Assembly (NCBI GenBank): GCA_023427925.1
Contig: JAEYZS010000209.1
Span: forward strand, 1-7,757
DNA length: 7,757 nucleotides
From: Pseudomonadota bacterium
GTDB lineage: Bacteria > Bdellovibrionota > Bdellovibrionia > Bdellovibrionales > JAEYZS01
Reading direction: 5' to 3'
Below, in pieces: positions 1 through 4,686 of this stretch. How positions within the stretch are numbered: the first letter of the stretch is position 1; every line of letters begins with the position of its first letter. Under the pieces are notes generated by a model that searched no databases, was not told the DNA's origin, and saw only the letters and a list, made by a program, of their open reading frames with translations. Both the position numbers and the translations under genes were made by a program.

Positions 1-560
1 CCGTAAATATTGTTGATCCAATGTGTGGATCAGGTACATTTTTGATTGAAGCTTGTATGATGGCCCTCAATCAATATCCCGGTCTCAATAAATCAAAATT
101 TCAATTTCAAAAACTAAAAGACTACAACGCAGAAGACTTTGAAGTGCTTTCTTCCGAATACTTGGACCAAGAAAAGCAAGAAACCGAATTGAAATTTTAT
201 GGATACGATATTGATAGCCATGCAGTAAAAGCAGCAAAAACAAACGTTCATAAAGCAGGCTTTTCAGATTTCATTGAAATCAAGCGATCCGGCGTTGATG
301 TCCTTCAGGCACCAGAAGGGAAGGGTATCCTAATCGTAAACCCTCCATATGGAGAGCGGCTCAGCGATGATGAAAACCTCAAAGACGTCTATAGAGATCT
401 CGGATTCTCACTCAAAAACAACTTCAAAGGTTGGGAATGTTGGGTCCTCTCGGGACACAAAGAGCTCGTGCAGCTTTTGGGATTAAAATCTACGCTTCGC
501 ATACCAGTTTTCAATGGACCAATTGAGTGTCGCTTTTTAAAATATGAGATAAGACCGTAA
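1..560 (+). CDS. rlmL: RlmL-type 23S rRNA guanine-N2 methyltransferase, 3' part only
   Basis: The 5' end lies outside the window; the reading frame is open from base 3 and its first full codons read VNIVDPMCGSGTFLIEA, the SAM-binding motif I of the THUMP-containing RlmL/YpsC family. Counting from the Met at base 21, a GYDID motif (residues 61-65) fits the ribose-binding acidic loop, and NPPYGERL (107-114) is the catalytic NPPY motif of N-methyltransferases acting on exocyclic amines. The C-terminal FNGPIECR stretch is also typical. Family members methylate a guanine of 23S rRNA (G2445 in E. coli) during ribosome assembly in the cytoplasm. The protein stops right after this domain, so it lacks the RlmK domain fused in E. 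coli RlmKL; it is the stand-alone form. The N-terminal THUMP domain cannot be seen here. The exact target guanine is inferred from the family. cdd follows after 19 bases and may be cotranscribed. Confidence 0.88.
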   Translation, partial: VNIVDPMCGSGTFLIEACMMALNQYPGLNKSKFQFQKLKDYNAEDFEVLSSEYLDQEKQETELKFYGYDIDSHAVKAAKTNVHKAGFSDFIEIKRSGVDVLQAPEGKGILIVNPPYGERLSDDENLKDVYRDLGFSLKNNFKGWECWVLSGHKELVQLLGLKSTLRIPVFNGPIECRFLKYEIRP

Positions 561-570
561 CATAATGTTT

Positions 571-574
571 GGAG
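571..574 (+). promoter_or_regulatory. Ribosome binding site deciding the cdd start
   Basis: GGAG sits five bases before the ATG at 580. It lies inside the longer open frame that begins with ATG at 565, and no comparable purine-rich site precedes 565. This favours initiation at 580. Confidence 0.6.
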
Positions 575-579
575 ACAAA

Positions 580-987
580 ATGAAAATTCCAGAGATCGTT
601 AAAAAAGCACACAAGGCAGCTGTTGCAGTGAGGAAGAATACCTACAGCCCATACTCAAACTTTGGCGTAGGCAGCGCACTTGTCACTTCTAAAAATAAAA
701 TTTACTTTGGAACAAATATCGAAAACGCAAGCTTTGGCGGAACAATCTGTGCCGAAAGAGTTGCAATTGTTGAAGCAGTTAAAAACGGTGACAAGAAGTT
801 TTCTCACATCGTTGTTGTTACAGACACTCCGAAGCTTACACCGCCGTGTGGATTCTGTAGACAAGTTATGGCGGAATTTTTTGATGACAAAACGCAAATC
901 TGGCTTGGAAATCTTAAGGAAATCAAATCCGTCTACACGTTTAAAGAATTATTACCAGAAGCCTTCGGTCCAAAGAATCTAAAATAG
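580..987 (+). CDS. cdd: Cytidine deaminase (tetrameric, zinc-dependent)
   Basis: The 135-residue product has the size of the short, homotetrameric cytidine deaminases (about 130-140 residues). It should hydrolyse cytidine and deoxycytidine to uridine and deoxyuridine in pyrimidine salvage, in the cytosol. Visible signatures, numbered from the Met at 580: YSPYSNFGVGSAL (22-34), the substrate-binding NIENAS (47-51), the catalytic TICAER with zinc ligand Cys57 and proton-shuttle Glu59, and PPCGFCRQ with zinc ligands Cys90 and Cys93. All catalytic residues are present. An in-frame ATG at 565 would add MFGDK, but the only good ribosome binding site precedes 580. The gene lies 19 bases after the rRNA methyltransferase and probably shares its transcript. 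It ends two bases from the end of the convergent small membrane-protein gene, and I see no convincing terminator between them. Confidence 0.95.
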   Translation: MKIPEIVKKAHKAAVAVRKNTYSPYSNFGVGSALVTSKNKIYFGTNIENASFGGTICAERVAIVEAVKNGDKKFSHIVVVTDTPKLTPPCGFCRQVMAEFFDDKTQIWLGNLKEIKSVYTFKELLPEAFGPKNLK

Positions 988-989
988 TA

Positions 990-1145
990 TTAATTTTTCT
1001 CGACTTGCTCAATTTTTTGAGTCTCTATTTGCTCATTATTGTGAGTTCGGTTGACGTTTCTCAAATGAAGATACAAAACCACCGCGCAAAATGCTATTAG
1101 TACAATATTATATATCAATCGATTTTTATTTTTTTGGAATGCCAT
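990..1145 (-). CDS. Putative 51-residue single-pass membrane protein
   Basis: On the minus strand an ATG at 1145-1143 opens a 51-codon frame ending in TAA at 992-990. The protein starts MAFQKNKNRL, continues with a hydrophobic segment (about residues 10-28, including IYNIVLIAFCAVVLYLHL) and ends in a polar, Gln/Glu/Lys-rich tail of about 22 residues. Three basic residues before the helix and an acidic end suggest N-in/C-out topology. Cys20 is preceded by Phe, so it is not a good lipobox. The gene begins 20 bases after the metG stop and ends two bases from the cdd stop, so it fits the gap closely and would be third in a lpxD-metG run. The ribosome binding site is weak (a GAG about nine bases upstream). 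I recognise no family. Chance remains possible for a frame this short, but the clear membrane-protein architecture argues for a real gene. Confidence 0.5.
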   Translation of the reverse strand: MAFQKNKNRLIYNIVLIAFCAVVLYLHLRNVNRTHNNEQIETQKIEQVEKN

Positions 1146-1165
1146 TCGGGTCTCGTCTATTAATA

Positions 1166-2692
1166 TTACTTATTCTCAATTCGTGGGAAGAGTGGATCGG
1201 CCTTAATGACTTCTGATCCCACTCTGAGTGCTTGCAGGGTTTTAGTTTGTTCAAAGTCAAGATCACCAGTGTAACCAATACGTCTTAAAAGCTCTGTAGC
1301 TTTTCCAGGAATCACCGGATGGAGAAGTGTGCCTGCAATTCTCAGAACTTCAAGAACTGTCACGAGTGACTCTCCAGCGGCATTGAGGTCTTCTTTAGCT
1401 TTTTTCCACGGAGCTTCGGTTTCTAAAAATTTATTTGCTTCAGTTAAGAGATCCATAATATGTCCGAGAGCGTTTTGCGGAGCTAGTCTGTGAATTTCTT
1501 TTCTCACTTTTTCTGGAGTCTCTACGGCCATAGTGAGGAGAGTCTTCGAAGCCTTGGTTGAAATTGTGATGTCTGGAATTTTTCCATCAAAATACTTGTT
1601 CACGAGCTGTCCAGTGCGAGAGAGCAGGTTTCCGAGATTATTTGCCAATTCCACATTCACTCTTTGAATAACAAGGTCCTTAGAGAATTGAGCGTCGTTA
1701 CCAAGAATAATATCGCGAGTGAGGAAGTATCTTAAGCCATCAATTCCTACAATGCCTTTCATATCCAAGGGCTTTACAACTTCGCCTTCTGATTTACTCA
1801 TCTTTGCATTGTTGCCCGTGAGCCACCAGCCATGGGCAAAAATTGTTTTTGGCAATGGAAGACCAAGTGCCATTAGCATCGTTGGCCAATAAATTGTATG
1901 AGTAATAAGGATGTCTTTTCCGATCAAATGAGTCGCAACTTCCCACCATTTCTTAAACTCTTCTTCGCGACCTTTTTGTTTTAATCCAATTGCAGAGCAG
2001 TAGTTGAGGAGCGCATCAAACCAAACGTAGGTTACATGTTCTCTATCAAACGGGATTTCAATACCCCAAGCCAAGCGAGCTTTAGGTCGGCTTATAGAAA
2101 GATCCTCAAGTGGCTTTGATAAGAAACCCAATGCTTCATTTCTCTTAGCTTCAGGCTGAATAAAGTCTGGATTGTTTTTGATATATTCAATCAAGCGATC
2201 TTGATATTTTGACATCTTAAAGAAATAATTTTTTTCTTTAATAAGCTGAACTTCTTTACCGGTCGGAGATTTGCCATCGACGAGATCTTTTTCTGTGTAG
2301 AAAACTTCTTCAGAAACACAATACCATCCTTCGTATTCTTTACTGTAGATTTCGCCTTTGTCGTAAAGTTCTTGGAGACAATCTTGAACAACCTTTTTGT
2401 GAAAGTCGTCCGTTGTTCGAATGAATTGATCGTAATTGATCTCGAGTTCTTGCCAGATGTTTTTAAAGTTAAGAACCATTTCGTCACAATGAGTTTTGGG
2501 ATCTAATTTTCTGCCTTCAGCTGCTTTTTGAACTTTTTGTCCGTGTTCGTCAGTTCCCGTTAGGAAGTACGTTTCTTCACCGAAAAGTCTTCTGTATCGA
2601 GTAAGGACATCGGCCACAACTGTTGTATAGGCGTGTCCAATATGAGGCGTATCGTTAACGTAATAAATCGGTGTCGTAATATAAAACTTCAT
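1166..2692 (-). CDS. metG: Methionyl-tRNA synthetase
   Basis: This 508-residue class I aminoacyl-tRNA synthetase attaches methionine to tRNA-Met, including the initiator, in the cytosol. The Rossmann catalytic core carries HIGH (residues 17-20) and KMSKS (297-301), with family blocks TGTDEHGQK (45-53), YVWFDALLNY (222-231), HLIGKD (255-260) and FAHGWW (285-290). The connective-peptide knuckle after YEGWYC (120-125) has lost the other cysteines found in zinc-binding forms (it reads CVSEEVFYTE, then SPTGKEV), so this is a zinc-free-knuckle type. The anticodon-binding helical domain follows from about 350. The protein ends near 508 and lacks the EMAP/Trbp-like C-terminal tRNA-binding and dimerisation domain of E. 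coli MetG. The start lies six bases after the lpxD stop; an AAGGA overlapping the lpxD end is ten bases upstream, which points to translational coupling. Confidence 0.97.
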   Translation of the reverse strand: MKFYITTPIYYVNDTPHIGHAYTTVVADVLTRYRRLFGEETYFLTGTDEHGQKVQKAAEGRKLDPKTHCDEMVLNFKNIWQELEINYDQFIRTTDDFHKKVVQDCLQELYDKGEIYSKEYEGWYCVSEEVFYTEKDLVDGKSPTGKEVQLIKEKNYFFKMSKYQDRLIEYIKNNPDFIQPEAKRNEALGFLSKPLEDLSISRPKARLAWGIEIPFDREHVTYVWFDALLNYCSAIGLKQKGREEEFKKWWEVATHLIGKDILITHTIYWPTMLMALGLPLPKTIFAHGWWLTGNNAKMSKSEGEVVKPLDMKGIVGIDGLRYFLTRDIILGNDAQFSKDLVIQRVNVELANNLGNLLSRTGQLVNKYFDGKIPDITISTKASKTLLTMAVETPEKVRKEIHRLAPQNALGHIMDLLTEANKFLETEAPWKKAKEDLNAAGESLVTVLEVLRIAGTLLHPVIPGKATELLRRIGYTGDLDFEQTKTLQALRVGSEVIKADPLFPRIENK

Positions 2693-2698
2693 AACGAG

Positions 2699-3760
2699 TT
2701 ATTCCTTATCGCCTGAGAGGTTAAGATGCTTCATCACCTTTTTAAGATCTTTTAATGCTGATGTTAGTTTTTTTAGAGAAACTTGAGTGCGCAAATTGTC
2801 TTTCAGCGGTTCGACAGGATGACCTCCGTAGACGCCTGGTTCGAGAACACTGCTGCTAACCCCCGAGCGTCCAGCAAATTGAACGTGGTCAGCAATTTCA
2901 ATGTGTCCTGCTATTGCACAGTGACCGCCAACGACAACATGGTCTCCAATTTTTGCTGAGCCAGCAATCACAGTGCCGCCGGCATAGAGTCCATGCTTAC
3001 CGAGTAAAGTATTGTGAGCCACATGAATTTGGTTATCCATTTTCGTGCCCTCACCAATTCGAGTGATTTCAAAAGTCGCTCTATCAATTGTGCTATTTGC
3101 TCCAATTGAAACGTGGTCTTCTATAACGACAATTCCTCGTTGGGGGATGCGATAGTGTTTGCCTTTTTCATCGTGAGCAAATCCATAACCTTCGCTTCCG
3201 ATTGTGCAGTGGGGCTTAATCTCACAAAAATTTCCAATCAGTGTCCCATGTCCGATGTAGACATGGGGGAATATCACCGAGTTTGCTCCAATTTTTACGT
3301 TGTGCTCAATGACCACATGGGAGTGAAGCTTTGAATTGTCTTTTATTTCGGCATTCCGTCCAATGACACAGTACGCTCCAATTTCCACATTTTTACCAAT
3401 TTTAGCGGTGGAATCGATTTGAGCAGTCGGATGAATCGCAGGGGTATTTTCAGGGTAAGGTGGATTAAAAAACTTCGTAATCACTTGTGCCATTGCTAGC
3501 GGAGGGTTTGGAGTCAGCAGCAAAGTTTGGCTTGTAATGAATGGGAGTGCTTTATCCTTGAATTGGGCTGGTATAACGAGAGCAGAAACCCCGCTTTGTA
3601 ACGCTAGTGCGAAGTGTTTTTCGTTTGAAATAAAAACGATTGATCCTGCTTTGCCCTTTTCAGAAGGGGTAACATCTTCAATGAGGACATTCTCATTTCC
3701 CTTGGCAAGAGTGAGTAACTCGGGAAAAGCTTTTAATAATTCAGAACAAGCTATTGACAT
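2699..3760 (-). CDS. lpxD: UDP-3-O-(3-hydroxyacyl)glucosamine N-acyltransferase
   Basis: LpxD adds the second, N-linked 3-hydroxyacyl chain from acyl-ACP in the third step of lipid A synthesis, at the cytoplasmic face of the inner membrane. The 353-residue length matches the family (341 in E. coli). The N-terminal uridine-binding domain (about 1-100) includes GSIVFISNEKHF. From about 105 to 315 there is a left-handed beta-helix of hexapeptide repeats such as AKIGKN, VEIGAY, VKIGAN and AKIGDH. The block DNQIHVAHN (242-250) places the expected catalytic base at His249, equivalent to E. coli His239, and YGFAHD plus ANSTIDRATF match family blocks. A basic helical C-terminus (324-353) follows. The ATG at 3760 has an AAGGA six bases upstream. 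The neighbours are metG and not the common fabZ/lpxA/lpxB genes; whether a second lpxD exists elsewhere cannot be seen. Confidence 0.95.
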   Translation of the reverse strand: MSIACSELLKAFPELLTLAKGNENVLIEDVTPSEKGKAGSIVFISNEKHFALALQSGVSALVIPAQFKDKALPFITSQTLLLTPNPPLAMAQVITKFFNPPYPENTPAIHPTAQIDSTAKIGKNVEIGAYCVIGRNAEIKDNSKLHSHVVIEHNVKIGANSVIFPHVYIGHGTLIGNFCEIKPHCTIGSEGYGFAHDEKGKHYRIPQRGIVVIEDHVSIGANSTIDRATFEITRIGEGTKMDNQIHVAHNTLLGKHGLYAGGTVIAGSAKIGDHVVVGGHCAIAGHIEIADHVQFAGRSGVSSSVLEPGVYGGHPVEPLKDNLRTQVSLKKLTSALKDLKKVMKHLNLSGDKE

Positions 3761-3830
3761 ATGCCATCCTTGACCCTAATAAAAATTAAGTAATGTTAAA
3801 AAAGCTAACATAAATTAGGGGGCTATGGGT
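3761..3830. promoter_or_regulatory. Divergent control region of lpxD and the H1/Tudor-like gene
   Basis: This short spacer must hold the promoters of two divergent genes. For lpxD, AAGGA (minus strand, 3771-3767) lies six bases before its ATG. For the plus-strand gene, AGGGGG (3817-3822) lies eight bases before the ATG at 3831. A possible plus-strand promoter is TTGACC (3770-3775) with TAATGT (3791-3796) at 15-base spacing; this is below ideal and uncertain. I could not assign a convincing minus-strand -10/-35 pair. Confidence 0.35.
3774..3820. repeat. Two inverted repeats in the lpxD divergent spacer
   Basis: CCCTAAT (3774-3780) is the exact reverse complement of ATTAGGG (3814-3820). Inside that span, ATGTTA (3793-3798) and TAACAT (3806-3811) form a second exact inverted repeat with a seven-base spacer. 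The right arm of the outer repeat runs into the ribosome binding site of the plus-strand gene. The inner repeat overlaps the candidate plus-strand -10 region, as an operator would. Function is inferred only; AT-rich sequence yields short inverted repeats by chance. Confidence 0.4.
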
Positions 3831-4304
3831 ATGCAAAAAAAGAAGAAAGTAGTTAAAGCTAAGGCTAAGGCCGCTAAGACTACAAAATCTAAGAATGCTA
3901 AAGCGAAGCCAGTAGCAAAAAAAGCAGTTAAAACTCCGGTCACAGCAAAGAAAGCTTCTAAGCCTGCTCCATCTAAACAAAAAGCTGCTACGCCTAAAGT
4001 AAAAGTCACGGCAGAAAAAGTGAAACCTGTGGCAAAGCGTGAGTCTGTACTTCAAGCGTCAAAATTGGACTTAAAAAATCTGTCTCCCGAGGCCCAAGAA
4101 CAATACAAAAGATGGTTAAAGTTGCAGCGCCAACTTGCTGAAGAAAAGACTCTAGATTACAAAATGACTGAAGATTTCGAGCTTAAAGCTCCCATTAGCC
4201 ACAGAGTCCATGGCTGGGGCGTTGTAGTGCAAAAAAGAGATAATTATATCGACGTATTGTTTGAGGTGGGCTTGAAAACTCTAATCGTAAACTATAAGCC
4301 CTAA
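3831..4304 (+). CDS. Histone-H1-like Lys/Ala tail fused to a PcrA/UvrD-type Tudor-like domain
   Basis: No standard gene name is known to me. The 157-residue protein has three parts. Residues 1-70 are a low-complexity tail with 25 lysines, many Ala, Pro, Val and Thr, and one acidic residue (Glu62), like bacterial H1-like proteins and likely disordered and nucleic-acid binding. Residues about 84-113 look helical (LSPEAQEQYKRWLKLQRQLA). Residues about 122-157 match the pattern of the C-terminal Tudor-like domain of PcrA/UvrD: His124, then HGWGVVV (127-133), IDVLFEVG (140-147), KTLI (149-152) and a terminal YKP. In PcrA that fold binds RNA polymerase. No membrane segment or signal peptide is present. 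AGGGGG lies eight bases before the ATG at 3831 but only two before an in-frame ATG at 3825, so I prefer 3831. It converges on infA with a 22-base gap. The CDS call is firm; the domain match is by eye. Confidence 0.85.
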   Translation: MQKKKKVVKAKAKAAKTTKSKNAKAKPVAKKAVKTPVTAKKASKPAPSKQKAATPKVKVTAEKVKPVAKRESVLQASKLDLKNLSPEAQEQYKRWLKLQRQLAEEKTLDYKMTEDFELKAPISHRVHGWGVVVQKRDNYIDVLFEVGLKTLIVNYKP

Positions 4305-4326
4305 CATTAAAAATTTGAGCGAGAAA

Positions 4327-4545
4327 TTATTTGTGACGGAACAAGATTAGACCATGAGAAGGGTCATAAGGTGAAACACCGACAGTCACTTTGTCGCCGA
4401 CAACAACTCTGATATTAAATCTTCTCATTTTTCCGCACAGTTTTGTTGCAATGGTCATCCCATTTTCAAGTTCGACCTTATAAAGACCGCCCGCACCTGC
4501 GTCTACGACCTTACCTTCAATCTGAGCTAAATCATCTCTTGCCAT
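4327..4545 (-). CDS. infA: Translation initiation factor IF-1
   Basis: The 72-residue product has exactly the usual IF-1 length and aligns along its whole length with E. coli IF-1: VELENGMTIATKLCGKMRR (24-42), IRVVVGDKVTVGVSPYDPSHG (starting at Ile45) and a basic FRHK end. It is one S1/OB-fold domain that occupies the A site of the 30S subunit and helps IF-2 and IF-3 during initiation. AAGGA (minus strand, 4554-4550) lies four bases before the ATG. The gene stands alone, away from the ribosomal-protein/secY cluster where infA often sits, and is divergent from tex, which also carries an S1 domain. The upstream region contains a perfect TATAAT box. There is no obvious hairpin-plus-U-tract terminator in the 22 bases separating it from the convergent gene. 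Confidence 0.98.
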   Translation of the reverse strand: MARDDLAQIEGKVVDAGAGGLYKVELENGMTIATKLCGKMRRFNIRVVVGDKVTVGVSPYDPSHGLILFRHK

Positions 4546-4584
4546 CTTTTCCTTTATTTAGATATACAGTTAGAATATATTTTT

Positions 4585-4605
4585 CGAGCTAATTATATTA
4601 ACTCG
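4585..4605. repeat. Operator-like imperfect palindrome over the infA -10 box
   Basis: Left arm CGAGCTAAT (4585-4593) and right arm ATTAACTCG (4597-4605) are reverse complements in eight of nine positions around a three-base centre. The candidate infA TATAAT box overlaps the centre, so a protein bound here would block RNA polymerase. No regulator can be named from the sequence. Confidence 0.5.
4592..4597 (-). promoter_or_regulatory. Candidate infA promoter -10 box
   Basis: The minus strand reads TATAAT here, a perfect sigma-70-type -10 hexamer about 47 bases before the infA start codon. The sequence 17 bases further upstream (CATTAC) is a poor -35, so the promoter may rely on an activator, or the start site may lie elsewhere. 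The box sits in the middle of the palindrome at 4585-4605. Confidence 0.45.
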
Positions 4606-4608
4606 TCC

Positions 4609-4624
4609 ATGTCAGTAATGACAT
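4609..4624. repeat. Perfect short palindrome between infA and tex
   Basis: ATGTCA (4609-4614) and TGACAT (4619-4624) are exact reverse complements separated by GTAA. The site falls where the infA -35 element is expected and just before the first possible tex ATG (4630). It could be a second regulator site or a weak RNA hairpin. Confidence 0.4.
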
Positions 4625-4686
4625 AAAACATGACAGAGGCTTGGTTTGTCAACTGGCTTCGTTCAAGAAGGGGTTTTAGGCTTCAT

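Noticed and set aside
655..982. Open frames on both strands inside cdd
   Set aside because: They overlap a gene with complete catalytic motifs, show no recognisable protein features and no ribosome binding site.
1008..1021. Hairpin CTCAA-TTTT-TTGAG as a terminator for cdd
   Set aside because: The stem is five pairs and AT-rich, no U-tract follows, and it lies inside the small membrane-protein frame.
2191..2487. Alternative minus-strand frame inside metG
   Set aside because: It is out of frame with the well-matched MetRS sequence and has a Lys-rich shadow composition.
3113..3773. Plus-strand frames antisense to lpxD
   Set aside because: lpxD hexapeptide and catalytic motifs occupy the other strand throughout; the antisense products look like nothing known.
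3754..3782. TTGACA with TAATAA at 17-base spacing as a plus-strand promoter
   Set aside because: The TTGACA overlaps the lpxD start codon and the -10 matches the consensus at only three positions; not preferred over the weak pair further downstream.
3853..3880. Tandem six-base repetition in the Lys/Ala tail as a functional DNA repeat
   Set aside because: It is explained by repeated Lys-Ala codons and is not a clean tandem array.
3786..4055. Minus-strand frames rich in Phe, Leu and Ala opposite the Lys/Ala tail, resembling membrane proteins
   Set aside because: Antisense of Lys codons (AAA/AAG) gives Phe/Leu, so the hydrophobicity is an artefact of the basic tail on the plus strand.
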